From: Terana coerulea
Taxonomy: Eukaryota; Basidiomycota; Agaricomycetes; Polyporales; Phanerochaetaceae
Length of the DNA stretch: 64,000 nucleotides
Reading direction: 5' to 3'
Assembly: GCA_024811115.1 (NCBI GenBank)
Contig: JAKOGH010000072.1
Location: 1-64,000, forward strand
The notes below the pieces were generated by a model. That model saw only the letters and a list, made by a program, of their open reading frames with translations. It did not search any database and was not told the origin of the DNA. The position numbers and the translations under genes were made by a program. Positions 1 to 11,491 of the stretch are shown here, in pieces (position 1 is the first letter of the stretch; each line of letters starts with the position of its first letter).

Positions 1-840
1 TGGGAAATAACAGCCCAGGACTTTGTGCTTCTCAGACATGACCTTGCACTTGGGCTGGAAACAAGGTTTGTATGAGTTTAATGTGTAATCCATGTGAGTG
101 CAAAGCGTCTACACTAACCTTCACTAATGAAGTTCATGTCAATCTGCCGCGGCACCGGTTTGAGACTCGCCACGTCTTCGAGAGCAGCGCGTTGCAGATC
201 ATGTACAGTGGGCTGAGTGGCAGCGCAGCTCGGGCTTGCCAAGCGGCGGAGCTGGGTGGCGGCCGAGCGCCTTGTGTTCTTCCGACATGAGCTTGCGAGC
301 CTCAGCTGGATACGACATGCGTCAGTAAACAGAGGCTGCTATGGCTTAGTCGGTGCACGCACCTTCTCCAATAGCACTGTCCACACCAGCCATCCTCCGG
401 TTTGCGTTGCGTGGCAGACTGAGTGACGGCAGCTGCGTCTTTGGTGACCTGGCATCTGCTGATAATCAGGCACAATTTGAAGGAGAAAAATAGAGGAGCC
501 CATTCTTGTAACATAGGGTTTTATGTTCCTGACATGAGTTTACAGGCCTCAGCCGTTTACGGAGGTCAATTGACACATCTCATACGAGCGTAAATCTTGG
601 CCACTAACCTACAATGGAGGTCACGTTAGCCTGGCTGGCAGTACCAGTCTTGAAGGCGGCTGTAACTTGAGAGCGCCATGTAGGGGTCATACAGCGGGCT
701 GAGCGGCAGTAGATTTGAAAGTGCGCTGTGGCTGATTCGGGCTTAATCGGCAAAGAGGCGGCTTGCAATGAACGAGTGCCCTGCGCTAGCTTGTACTATT
801 TTGACATAAGTTTGAGGGCTTCAGCTATACGCAATATGCA
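1..840 (-). pseudogene. Decayed copy of SMP-domain gene
   Basis: Bases 1 to about 400 align along their length with 20104-20525, the reverse-strand SMP-domain gene, including its introns. Shared landmarks are the LMSEEHKALG coding block, the donor context CCTTCAC and the intron text between repeats. Bases about 400-480 resemble 19690-19800 instead, so order is rearranged, and 540-840 holds further weak copies of the same repeat unit. Stops and small indels interrupt every frame. I read this as a dead, internally rearranged duplicate of the gene about 19 kb away. The copy may continue left of the window. Confidence 0.7.
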
Positions 841-1021
841 TCAGGAAACTGGTATTATTGCTGCACAATCAAGGTACACACCCTTCGGCTGGCATTCAGG
901 TCCACGCCAGTCGGGTGACTACGAGGGCATATACCTTGCCCTAATAGAGGAAGTAAGGGAGATGGAGTGTCCCCAGCCAAGTCCTAAAAATCATCCCTCT
1001 TTGGCGGCAACTCCAGCTACG

Positions 1022-1334
1022 TGTGAACTTCTGGGCGTCTCTAGGTATTCTTTTCATTTTCCATTGTCTTCTACCCTATCTATTATCCTTTCATCAATAC
1101 TCATGGTTTTCATATGTTTCTCTATTGTTCTGAACCACTCTAGTACATACACAAGGATACCGGGTGGTACTGTACAGGTTAGGACTACACATATATAAGT
1201 AGCTACCATTTGCAATGCAGAAAGCCAGTCTCGAGCTGGTCTGTTCCCCAGCTAGTTACTCGGAGACTGCACCACTAGTTCCGTCCCAGTTGAGAGTGTC
1301 GCACCTGGTACAGTTGTACTAGTTGTTATTGACA
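1022..1334 (+). repeat. 5' LTR
   Basis: About 313 bp, nearly colinear with 7765-8082. The first bases are eroded (TGTGAACTTC against TGTTATGAACTTC in the 3' copy). It ends in TTGACA. By eye the two LTRs differ at about 15 sites, almost all transitions, several at CpG. A TATATAAG motif near 1191-1198 could be the element's promoter. Confidence 0.92.
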
Positions 1335-2420
1335 TAAGCTCGAGACTATTGCACCACCCTGCAACAATCTCTCGTTGCTCCACCCGTTCTACCCAGAACA
1401 TCCATCTACCCTTTTGCCTGGTCCGTTCTGTATGGCGTTTGGCGTGAGATTGAGTTTCGAACCCTAGCCCTAGTACATCGGACTGTGATCACTGCAAGGG
1501 GACGGCCTGTGAACCTCGGTATTGACTATCCCCCGTGTCATTACCCCGTGCACACGTGACTAGTTACTCAATTAGTACCCTGTTGATCCAACTCAACGGT
1601 TCCGAGCTTCATCTTGGATAGCTGTACCTGACACCCTAACCCGGTGCTCTTTGATCAGCTGGGAACCTTTGGCACACCCGGGTGTGGAAGGTAAAGGCAG
1701 TAATCGGAAGGCAAGACAGGCGCTCTTTGGGCTTGTGTCCCTCAGAGTCAAGCTGCAACCGAGAAGCTTCCGTAGACTGCAGCAGGATCAAACAGCAAAA
1801 CACTGGTAACTCATAGCTGTATTAGTAGTAGCACGCGCTGTGAACTTGTATCCCTCTAAGACAACGTCTACCTCGTACTCTTCATCTCGGTTGAAGAGTA
1901 TTGCAGGTTGCCTAAAATAGGCTTCTATTCGTTTATGGCTTGAGGCAAACTTGCCCTTGTATAAGACGACCCTATCATTTCTCCACAACTTGCAGAGACC
2001 GATCTATCGAAACACAACGCAGTAAGTGGTATTTGTGCCGCAATCCAAGGTGCATTCACAAAGACACCAATTCAAAGGTCAAGTGTGAAACTTGCGCAGT
2101 AGACTTAGAAACTAAACGCAAGTACGCATCATACTACGCTTTAAAGCCAACGATACCGCTATCGATCCACCCACTCCCGCAGTTGTCCCTCAGCTGTTAC
2201 CAGTTGATTTCCAAACTCTGCGTGCTCCATTTCCTATCATCCCGGTTAATCTGAAGCGTGAGAAGTCGTCGCCCAGTAAAGAAAACAAGGACCACGGGGA
2301 TGGAGACGCCCTACTACCTGATCACACCGAACATGTAGAGTTTTCACAAATAGCCGACATCATGGCTACCGCTACTTTCACACAGGCAGGATTAGAGACA
2401 AATTACTCCGAACTCTGTGC
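1335..2420 (+). other. Retrotransposon leader, no clear coding
   Basis: About 1.1 kb between the 5' LTR and recognisable gag. Short open stretches occur but none resembles a known retroelement domain. No TGG-starting primer-binding site is visible directly after the LTR. Confidence 0.5.
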
Positions 2421-3972
2421 ATGCTAGCCGACTTGAACCACAATAGCCTGAGGCTTGGAAACAAACTCATCTATTTCCATTTTCTAGAAGGCATGACCCT
2501 AACAAGGGAATGTTCTGAACAATCCTGTTCACATGCTGGCGGAAACTTGACATGCCAATGTTGTGGAATTTGCGCTCCAGGAGCCCAAAGAGATGAGGGG
2601 TGGCAAGCAACCAAGACCAGCTGGCTTGGAGGACCCTTCTTTGGAGGTGACGCGGAGGCGGAGGCGGCGGTTCAAGGTGGAGGTCGAGGAAATTGAGATC
2701 GCGATAATGATGACGTATGATAACGGAACACGAATTGCAATGGTCTGGCGAACAAGCCGGACACCTTCAACGGAAGCCAGAAGACTGGGAAGCCTGGTGG
2801 AAGCAAATCAGGCTGAACATCTTTGCGAACCACTACAAAAAGCTCTGATCAGATCGAGCAAAAATCACATTTGTCCTATCCTACATGCAGGGCGGATCAG
2901 CCAGAGTGGGCCGAAGCCTATCTCGAGCACTGATTTTGCACGCGCAGATTGGAGTACTTTTCAAGAGCGTCTGGTCAAGCAATTCTCGCACAACCGACAC
3001 TCGGACGCACTGCAGAAGCTGAAGGAGCTGAAGCAGGGAAATATTAGCGTCCGAGAGTTCAGAACACGCTTCAAGATGTATGCCTCCCGCACAGGGTGAT
3101 GGCGCACTGCAGGAGCAGCTCGATGAGCAGTCAGTGATTCTCATTGACTACCTCGACAAAGCACTCTAGAAGCGAGTCTCGACGCGGTCTGGAGTCGAGA
3201 AGATGTTCCGAAATGATACTTGGCATATATGCGCATCGCCGAGAACTTGGACGAGAACCAGAAGGCACTACCAGCGGAAGAACCTCGCGGGCAGTCAGTC
3301 CCACAAGCCGGCTTCCAAGCCACAAACTCAAAGTCAAGCGCCGGCAGCGCTCTTCACAAACCCAAGCCGCCTCAACAAGATCATCGAGATGGAACTGGCA
3401 TAACTCTACGGAGGGCCAGCCAACCGATGAACCTAGACAGGGCCCGAAAGGAAGGGCTTTGTTTCAATTGCCATCAGAAAGGACACTTGTCGCGCGACTG
3501 CCCTATGCCGAAGCAACCTCGTCAGTGCGTTGCATCTCCACAGACCTTCCTGATGAGAAGGACGATAAGCCCAAGCCGTCGTTGGCTTAAGCTAACTCGT
3601 TCCTCGATAATTGGAGGAACGCATTCATTGCGTAGTCGAGTCCTCGTTCATGAAACTTCTCAAGGGTTTTCAGGTGGCTCAAGCGAAAGCACAGACGTGA
3701 AGAGCCTAGAAACATTTCTCAGCTACTGTTGTACCATAGTGTTAGACAAGTCATCACAATGTTATTTTGAAGGGCGTCTGCTGAGCAGCGCGCGGTTCAA
3801 CACCGTGTTTAATTCCCCGTTTATTACCAGGAAACACGTCTGCACTGATAGTAGAGAAAGAACCTGTGCCAAAACCCAAATGGGTGAGAGAAGTCCCGTA
3901 GACTCCAGCGTGGGATCCATCAGTGGACCACGTGACAATGCCGAAGCGGCTGTTAAGATTCTGGAAGGATAG
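2421..3972 (+). pseudogene. gag: Retrotransposon gag, broken
   Basis: A retrotransposon gag signature is seen around 2940-3099 (tryptophan-phenylalanine motif WSTFQERL, then LKELKQGNISVREF), in one frame. A CCHC zinc knuckle, CFNCHQKGHLSRDC, is seen near 3460-3501 in another. In an intact element Gag would form the particle shell, with the knuckle binding the genomic RNA. At least two frame changes separate the parts, so no full Gag can be made. Bounds are approximate. Confidence 0.85.
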
Positions 3973-4353
3973 GTGCATGCAAAGCGTCAAGTAGATGCTA
4001 CGCTAGTAAGCGCTCAAAATATTGCTTCTACGTCACGCGACGAAGCAACTATATACCTTTCAGAACTAAAACGCTGCTCGAGATATATTCGAGGCTGTAA
4101 AGGCAATCAGATTGATGCTCCGATGATCGCCACTACATTGGACTCCTCTGAATCCTTTTTGGTAAAAGCTCTGCTAGACTCCGGATGCACTGGATCGTCG
4201 ATTAATCAGACATTTGTACAGGAACATGGCATTGCGACGATCAAATTTCCTGTTCCAATCCCAGTGTACAATGCCGACGGCAGTCATAATGTCGGAGGTC
4301 CGATCACAGAATGTGTTGATCTCAGAGTTAAGATTCAGGATCACATGGAATGA
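3973..4353 (+). pseudogene. Retrotransposon aspartic protease region
   Basis: The open stretch contains ALLDSGCTGSSINQ, the D-S-G catalytic loop and following hydrophobic turn of a retropepsin-type protease. It follows gag directly and ends at a stop before the reverse transcriptase, consistent with the broken polyprotein. Confidence 0.8.
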
Positions 4354-4807
4354 ATGTCATTCGCTGTTATAAACCTGGGGAATACTTTCATTCTCCTCAG
4401 TTATGAGTGGTTGGAATTATACAACCCATCAATCAACTGAAAAGATTGCACACTCCAGTTCTATAAATGCCCAGCCACTTGTGATTATGTACAACGCCTA
4501 ATTGGCATTGAGGATGATGAACACGAAATCCTGAATGATCCGGAGGCTCATCTTGAGGAGGGGAACAAATCTTCGCTGACTGGCAACGCTACGTCACAAC
4601 AGGCGGCGCTCACATCCGTGCTAAAACCAACGTGGCTATGGATCTGGCAATCGAAGAAAACGCTAAGAAAGCAAAGAAACCCTTCAAGGAACTCGTCCCT
4701 GAGCACTACCATGAGTACAAGGACGTTTTTGCTAAAGAAAACTTCGATTCACTGCTGAACGACGCCCGTGGGATCACGTAATTGAGCTAACGCCAGGCGC
4801 TACGCTG

Positions 4808-6103
4808 GTGGGAGGAAAATTATACCCTCACACGCTAGATGAACAGAAAGTGCTGAATGACTTCTTAGAAGAGAACCTTCGATCCGAATGTATCCGCCCT
4901 TCTAAGTCACCCTGGGCAGCTCTGTTCTTCTTTGTCAAGAAAGATGGCTCGCTTCAACTAGTACAGGACTACCACAAGCTTAACAATTTAACGATCAAAA
5001 ATCGTTACCCACTTCCTCTGATCCAGGAACTAGTAGACAAGCTAAAAGGGTCCAAGTACTTCACGAAGTTAGATATTAGATGGAGCTACAACAACATTCG
5101 AATTAAGGAAGGCGACGAAGAGAAGGCGGCGTTTATAACAAACTGTGGACTCTTCAAACCTCTAGTCATGTTCTTTCGGTCTCACCAATTTGCCAGCCAT
5201 GTTCCAAATAATGATGAACAACATCTTCCGAGATCTGATCCAGGAAGGACACGTGATGGTCTACATTGACAACATCATGATCTGTATCAAGGATCTGGAA
5301 GAACATCGTCGCATTGTGCAGCGTAGTCCTGAACGTGATGCGGGAACACCGGTTGTATCTCAAAGCAAAGAAGTGCAAATTCGAACGGCTCGAGATCAAG
5401 TACCTCAGCATGATCATCTCTGAAGGACAAGTCCAGATGGATCCTGTCAAAGTAGAAGGCGTCAGGAAATAGCCGAAGCCCAGGTGCAAACGGGACATTC
5501 AGGCATTCCTCGGCTTTACTAACTTCTACCGACAATTCATCAAAGACTTCGGCAAAATCATGAAACTGCTCACTTCCCTCACCGGCAACGCCACGCTTCA
5601 TATGGAATCCTGAACAAGCCAAAGCCTTCAAAGAACTCAAGAACCGCATCTGTTCTGCTCCAGTCCTAGCAATGCCCATGGACGAAGACAAGTTTCGGAT
5701 TGAATGTGACGCTTCTGACTTCACCTATGGTGCAACCCTCAAACAACACCAGGACGGCAAATGGAAGCCTGTTGCATTTCTCTTTAAAGCATTCACAGCC
5801 ACCAAGCGCAACTACGAGATCTACAATAAAGAACTCATGTCTATCATATCGGCACTTGATGAATGGCGCCAGTACCTAATGGGCGCTCGGCAGGACTTCG
5901 AAATCTGGACAGATCACAAGAACCTAGAGTACTTCCCGGAAGCCACAGAAGCTGAATCAATGGCAAGCCTGATGGTGTGCCGAACCTGCCGAATACCACT
6001 TCCTTCTCCAGCACAAACCCTGGTCGGACCAACGGAAAGGCAGATGGACTTTCATGACAATCTGGATATGAGAATGGGAAAGATGATAACACAGACATTA
6101 TAG
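4808..6103 (+). pseudogene. pol: Reverse transcriptase and RNase H, broken
   Basis: RT motifs occur in order: VQDYHKLNNLTIKNRYPLP, then YFTKLDIRWSYNNIRI, then, after a frame change, VYIDNIM at about 5262, where Ty3/gypsy normally has YxDD. The tether [14 protein letters not shown] follows at about 5509. RNase H begins at about 5693 with ECDASDF and includes SKRNYE-like and WTDHKNLEYF motifs. A TAG at 5470-5472 sits where a Trp is usual before PKP. The YIDN catalytic box, the stop and the frame changes all mean the enzyme is dead. Confidence 0.9.
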
Positions 6104-6156
6104 TATTAAAACCAGAACACTTTCGTGCACTATCCCTATATAGTATAGATCAGCAC

Positions 6157-7123
6157 ATGCTCGATGGACCAGCCATGGAATGGCTAGTAGATATTAAAAA
6201 GCACAAAGCCAATAAAGACAAAGTAGTTATGGTAGCGCTAACAAAGAAGGAGACAGACTGGAAGGAAGACAAAGAAGGATTAGTCACATGGAAAGATCGC
6301 ATCTACATCCCCATACATCGGAAACTTCGCAAACAGATCATCCAGCACCACCACAACTCATACCTCGTCGGACATCCAGGTCAACACAAGACCCACGAGT
6401 TGATCACGCGCAACTACTGGTGGCCACGCATTCGCGGAGACATTAGGAAGTACATCGAAGGATGTGTCCACTGCTAGAAGACCAAAGTTCACACCAGATC
6501 CAAACTCGGCCCGCTTCACCCGAACGAAATCGCCTCTTGACCCTCAGGAGATCATCTTTGTCGACAAAATCGGTCCACTCCCCCCCGTCGCTAGGATTCG
6601 ACACCATCATCATGATTGTCTGTGTGTTCTCCAAACAGATAATCTGCATCCCCTCCACTATTGAACTCAACATGCAAGGATGGAGCAAAATCCTGCATGA
6701 CCATGTTGTCGCCCTATCACGGCATCCCACGGAAGATCGTTAGCGATCAAGGAGCAGAATTCAAGAACGAGTACATATCTGAACTTTATAAGTCTCTGGG
6801 AATCGAAGCCAATGCATCCACAGCCTATTATCCGTAGACTAATGGTCAGATGGAACGGATTAACGCTGAAGTCAAATAGTACCTCTGACTCTTCATCAAC
6901 TACTGACAATCTGATTGGGCCGAGTGGCTACCCCTTGCATCATTTTCGTATAACGACAAGGTCAACAGCTCCACTGAACAAACTCCATTCTTCGTCAACA
7001 AAGGCTACCACCCTAACTCCCGGAAATGAACCCTACCGGAGTAAGAAGGAAACCGTGAGAGACTTTGTAGATCGAATGAAATCAGTGCAAGAAGAAACGC
7101 AGGCAGCTATTGGATTAGCATAG
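6157..7123 (+). pseudogene. Integrase, broken
   Basis: The N-terminal HHCC zinc finger is visible (GHPGQHKTHELI, then NYWWP, then CVHC at about 6464-6474). It is followed by a TAG at 6475-6477 where Gln is usual. The catalytic core follows in other frames: VDKIGPLPP near 6558, IVSDQGAEF near 6735-6765, and YYP-stop-TNGQME near 6826-6855. Two further TAG codons (6835-6837, 6877-6879) replace expected Gln codons. The last part overlaps the region leading into the GPY-like module. Confidence 0.88.
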
Positions 7124-7227
7124 GAGACGATGAAGCGCTTTCATGACGGGCGGAAGGGAAAACACGTGAATACAAGCCAGGAGACCTCGTATGGCTTGAA
7201 GGGACCAATATCACCACAGATCGACCA

Positions 7228-7754
7228 ATGAAGAAGCTTGACAACAAGCGCTATGGCCCGTTCAAAGTTAAACAAAAACATGGCGCCTCTACTTACCAGC
7301 TCGAACTCCCTAAAGTGTGGAGAAAGATCTATCCCACGGTCAATGAGATGTGGCTCTTACCGTTCGAGAACCCTTCTTTGAATCCCAGGCACATGAACCC
7401 AAAGTATCCAATCTAATTGATGGACAAGAAGAACATGAGGTCACAGAGATCCTAGATGCCAAGTTGGATAAAGGAATTCTCAAATACAGGGTTCTACGGA
7501 AGCATGAAACCGGTCCACGCAAGTACACATGGGAACCACAATCCAACCTTACCCATTGCCAGGATCTCACCGACGCCTTCTATAAGCACGTACCAGGTGC
7601 CCCTTGTTCTTTGACTATTCGAATTCCCCCTGTTGCATTCCAACCCAACACCAATCAGTTCATCGGACATATCGGTTCAAGGCTATACAATTGGGAAATA
7701 GGTCGTACAGATCAAGATGCCGAGTTCCACAGATCACACGGACGTGATCCTTAG
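7228..7754 (+). pseudogene. Integrase C-terminus with chromodomain
   Basis: The stretch MKKLDNKRYGPFKVKQK is the GPF/Y-type module that follows the integrase core. Downstream, in the next frame, EVTEILDAKLDKGILKYRV and KYTWEPQSNL form a chromodomain (aromatic residues and the YLVKW-like strand). Chromodomains steer integration of chromoviruses to heterochromatin marks in related fungi. The two parts lie in different frames. Confidence 0.88.
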
Positions 7755-7764
7755 AGAGGGGTTA
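7752..7764 (+). other. Polypurine tract
   Basis: The purine run AGAGAGGGG followed by TTA lies directly before the TGTTATG start of the 3' LTR. This is the expected position of the plus-strand primer of an LTR retrotransposon. Confidence 0.7.
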
Positions 7765-8082
7765 TGTTATGAACTTCTGGGCATCTCTAGGGTATTCTTT
7801 TCATTTTCCATTGTCTTCTACCCCTATCTATTGTTCTTTCATCAATACTCGTGGTTTCCGTATGTTTCTCTATTGTTCTGGACCGCTCTAGTACATACAC
7901 GAGGATACTGGGTGGTACTGTACAGGTTAGGACTACACATTTATAAGTAGCTACCATCTGCAACAGAGAAAGCCAGTCTCGAGCTGGTCTGTTCCTCAGC
8001 TAGTTACTCGGAGACTGCACCACTAGTTCCGTCCCAGTTGAGAGTGTCGCACCTGGTACAGTTGTACTAGTTGTTGTTGACA
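7765..8082 (+). repeat. 3' LTR
   Basis: 318 bp, starts TGTTATGAAC and ends GTTGACA. It is nearly colinear with 1022-1334. Confidence 0.93.
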
Positions 8083-8087
8083 TTACG
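8083..8087. repeat. Target-site duplication (right copy)
   Basis: TTACG follows the 3' LTR and CTACG (1017-1021) precedes the 5' LTR: a 5-bp direct repeat with one transition. Five bp is the usual Ty3/gypsy duplication length. Confidence 0.6.
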
Positions 8088-10079
8088 ACGATTGCTATGG
8101 TGTGAGGCCCGTGCCTTAGTCTGTGGCCACCTTCACCGCCTGCACACTGGTGTGTTGTAGGCCTAAGTTGCGCGTCGAGAACAAGATGGAATGCTGGAAC
8201 ATAGTGTGACTGGGGCTTGGCTACACGACAAGACGGCGAATGTGCTTGTCTGCACGATGGAAGCATATCTTCGGTACGTATTGTCTGTGACATTGTAAAC
8301 ACAAACGGAAGAGGGTTTAACAACCTTGCGTCACTGCCAATTTCACCGGCCGAAGAGGAGCTCGATGCGTCAGACGCATGCCGCCACGAAGATTAAACAC
8401 ATCGGCATTTGTCTTCTGCAGAAACGCTGTGCAGCCCTCACTAATTGTGAAAAACATTACTACACAAGGGACAATATGATAGAGAGCAGAGACATACCAA
8501 GCATAGGTCATAGTGAATTATTCCTCCAATCTATATCGCCCGCTCTCCACACCCATTCTATTCACACCTGACACTTGCTTCTTCCATGTAGCACCCTTTC
8601 GTCATCCAAGCCCACCATTGCCCCGTGTGTCCCGCCCTTAAACGCCGCTCTTCAAAACTGTTGTATCCCTCTTTCGCCTTATCGGTGCTGCGGCTGCGAA
8701 GCGTACTATGTCCAGCGCGTCCCTTGATGCCGTGCTTGGGGGTGACACGCCGTTCGATGCCAGAGTTGGCATTCAGCTCGGGCTCTACGGCAGTTGTATG
8801 TCAGATACAACTCAAATATGGGTGGAGAGAGAGAAGGACGCACCGAATGGGACTCGCTCTGACTCGACCTGGATGTGAGGCCGCTCGGCCGCTCTCAAAG
8901 TTGGCTTTGGCGTCTCACAGATGGCTTAGCCTTCATTGCAGTTACACATCGACGTTTTTTATGGCGATGAGACGAGGGCAAGACATGTGAGGCCCTTATG
9001 CCAGGCTTTGACTTGTTCGAAGGGATGGTCGTGGAATTCACGTTCACGTGACGTGGCTGCTCACGTTTGGTAACGTTTCTCACACTTCGTCACAGCACGT
9101 CACGTCACGTCACACGCTGTGATAGAACGTTACCGAACGTGAATACTGCGTACTATGCACCTAAATTTTAGCATAAATAGCTCCATATTTGAGGCTTCTA
9201 TAGCCAAGGAAGCAGCCATGATGCATGTGTTCTAGATTGACCTCTCCGGCATGTTCACCGAGCGCTTTCCGTAAGCGGCAATCGACACCTTTCAAGTCAA
9301 ACACGACCAAACATCATGATGTGCCGCTGTCATGCCATGTACTTACCACGCGTACCGTAGACTCGTCTCCATCTTAAACCTTCCGTTGAAGGTAAAAATC
9401 CAATTTATGACATACAAAGAGTGTTCTTTCGAAATATCAAGTGTTGGAATTAGATCCCCCGGTTCCCAGAGCCACATTTCTGAAGGTATCTTCCGAGTCG
9501 AATGATCATGATCAGCACTACGTATACCATCTGTGCATCTCCGAGTCGCACTGCCACGCATTCTTCAAGACATTCAGGAGCACCGTGCGTCACAATAAAG
9601 GGCTTCAACGGACTCAGGCTAGAGCATACCAGCTCGCCGTGCATCTCCTGGGCCACTGTAAAATACTCTTCTGATCGTGATCCAAAATCTATAATATGGA
9701 CGTGAATGTAAGATGAGTAGTTAACAGTAGCAACACAGCTCAGGCGGTGTGCCGCAGGCCTTGCTAATAATGGTGCACACGTGTGCATGTCACAGAGGGT
9801 CTAACCGAGATTCGCTGGGCTCTGTGACTAGCGACAGCCCAATGTGCGATGGTAGCTCGCAAATTCTCTGTTTAGCGTTGCTAAATATCTTGTACTGTCG
9901 CTCTTGTGCTAAATTCTAATTTATGACTTTAATCTTGGATTACCGCGATACTTGTAAACACAGTTGCACATAAATATACATGACATGAAGCATATGTTGC
10001 TGGATAGCTGAAGACCCCTTCATCAAGCCCAAATAGAACCCCCTTCACCGTTCCTACATTGCTTAGAGTTATACAGAGA
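8088..10079. other. Intergenic, no gene recognised
   Basis: No ORF here resembles a known family. A reverse-strand open stretch at 9450-9788 reads as protein-like in its middle (FTVAQEMHGELV, then PLKPFIVTHGAPECL), but I cannot name it. The only clear structure is the ACGT-rich inverted repeat at 9061-9142. Confidence 0.4.
9061..9142. repeat. ACGT-rich imperfect inverted repeat
   Basis: The arm at 9061-9083 (TCACGTTTGGTAACGTTTC...) matches, inverted, the arm at 9119-9142 with a few mismatches. The loop carries CACGT repeated three to four times, and CACGTG occurs just upstream (about 9046). It could be a small foldback or the remnant of a transposon end. Confidence 0.5.
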
Positions 10080-11491
10080 CTACAGTACAGCCGCCATTCT
10101 CGCAGGATTCGGCACACTACCGAGCTCAAAAGTGTCGCCGGTCCATGCCCATACGCGCACGTTTGACCTGTCCGGCTTCAATGCCTCAACCCGAAGAATG
10201 AGGCGCGCAAGGGTAATCGCAATAAAGCCCCATACATTGCTAAGATGAGTGATAAGTGTATATGGTACCAGGAATAGCGCCAATGAACACTTACAACACT
10301 ACCAAGAACACTGTTTGCGGCTAGCCCCAAGCACTGATATAGCATAAGAAGTATCAATAGAGCGTTCAAACTCACAGGTGCAATCGAGCTAAGCAGAAGG
10401 TTCAGAACGCGCAGACCTTCGGACACATGCTTGATCAGCGTTTTGCAGTGCCGTTATTAAAAGCCCTCGACGCACCGAAAATGCCCTAAGAGGATTCCAT
10501 TAGACTGATGTGATTCATTAGTAGATATTGTCAAGTGTACGTACAGCAAACCAGATTGCCCCGTCACGGCGCAGCGACGCAATTACATCTCCTGGGTGAC
10601 GGTATGGACGATCAAACGAGTTCATCACAGCAACAGCAACAGCAAATGTGTCAAAGGCCACCTGGGAGGGACGTCAAATAACCGTATTCTATAGCCAGTG
10701 TGAAGGGGGAAAGCCATACCAGACAGGCCCAAAAGCCCTTGGCTACATTAGGCTGATGGACAAGGAGGCATGTATCCATAATGTCGAAGTAGATTGTGAA
10801 CCCTGAGACGTTATCAGCACAGACATCATTATCACTTCAGGGACATACTACGATATTCCACAACAGCGTTTATCCCAAGAACGATGGCAGGAATATAAGT
10901 CGCAATCAGTATAGCAACCAGTATTATCAAAGCACTTTTTCTATGATCCCAAAGTGCGTAGTGATGGAATGTCATATACACTATAGTGAGACGTCAGTGC
11001 TATCTCTTGCGAGCATGACAGTACTCACCATTGGTAGAGATGGAGAACACCATCGTAAGAATGAAAAGAACGACCACAAAGGACATGCATCTGCAGCTGT
11101 ACTGTCAGGCAGTGTACACAGCTTCTTGAGCACCTCAACGTACGCCTGTTACTAGATTGTAAGCGACAAGTACTGAATATCACGAGGTGAAATCTTACAG
11201 CATCATCAAGCCTTGGACGGTAACCACTGAACACTATGTGAATATGCAGATATTAGTATTACGACGAGGACACAGAAACCAGCCAGGGCTTACTGTACGC
11301 AACATATATAAGGCTACCCTCAATTCCGTACCGACTGGCGAAGTAAAAGCCTTCGTGTAGTCCAGCTTTCTGCGCCAAATAATTGTGACCTCATCACCAA
11401 GGGTCAGCATGTGGTCGTATAAAGCACACGCCAGCGCGGACACTACATGCATTAGTGTCAATGGGATGAAGTGTACGAAGTAGGGAGACAT
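10080..11491 (-). CDS. DUF6533-family integral membrane protein (possibly decayed)
   Basis: Reverse-strand reading begins near 11491 and includes ALYDHMLTLGDEVTIIWRRK, the hallmark N-terminal helix of DUF6533 proteins. Hydrophobic segments follow in separate pieces (LLILLMLYQCLGLA at about 10310-10370). The end near 10080 reads WGFIAITLARLILRVEALKP, the usual last helix and arginine-rich tail of the family. The family is a multi-membrane-span group expanded in Agaricomycetes with no established function. I could not resolve a continuous splice model, and some middle exons look eroded. A paralogue lies at 49642. Confidence 0.55.

Larger units (their letters stand above)
1022..8082 (+). mobile_element. 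Ty3/gypsy chromovirus, full length but degenerate
   Basis: The element has two similar LTRs (1022-1334 and 7765-8082) with TG...CA ends, a purine tract just before the 3' LTR and an imperfect 5-bp target duplication. Between them, in order, are gag with a CCHC zinc knuckle, DSG aspartic protease, reverse transcriptase, RNase H, integrase with an HHCC finger, and a C-terminal chromodomain. That order (integrase after RT) defines Ty3/gypsy, and the chromodomain places it among chromoviruses. The reading frame is broken many times, several times by TAG stops at conserved Gln or Trp codons, so the copy is inactive. I could not place a tRNA primer-binding site after the 5' LTR, and a self-primed element is possible. 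Confidence 0.95.

Noticed and set aside
1335..1380. tRNA primer-binding site after the 5' LTR
   Set aside because: No TGG start complementary to a tRNA 3' end could be found.
9073..9118. CACGT repeats as a CRISPR-like array
   Set aside because: Units of 5 bp without spacers, in a fungal genome.
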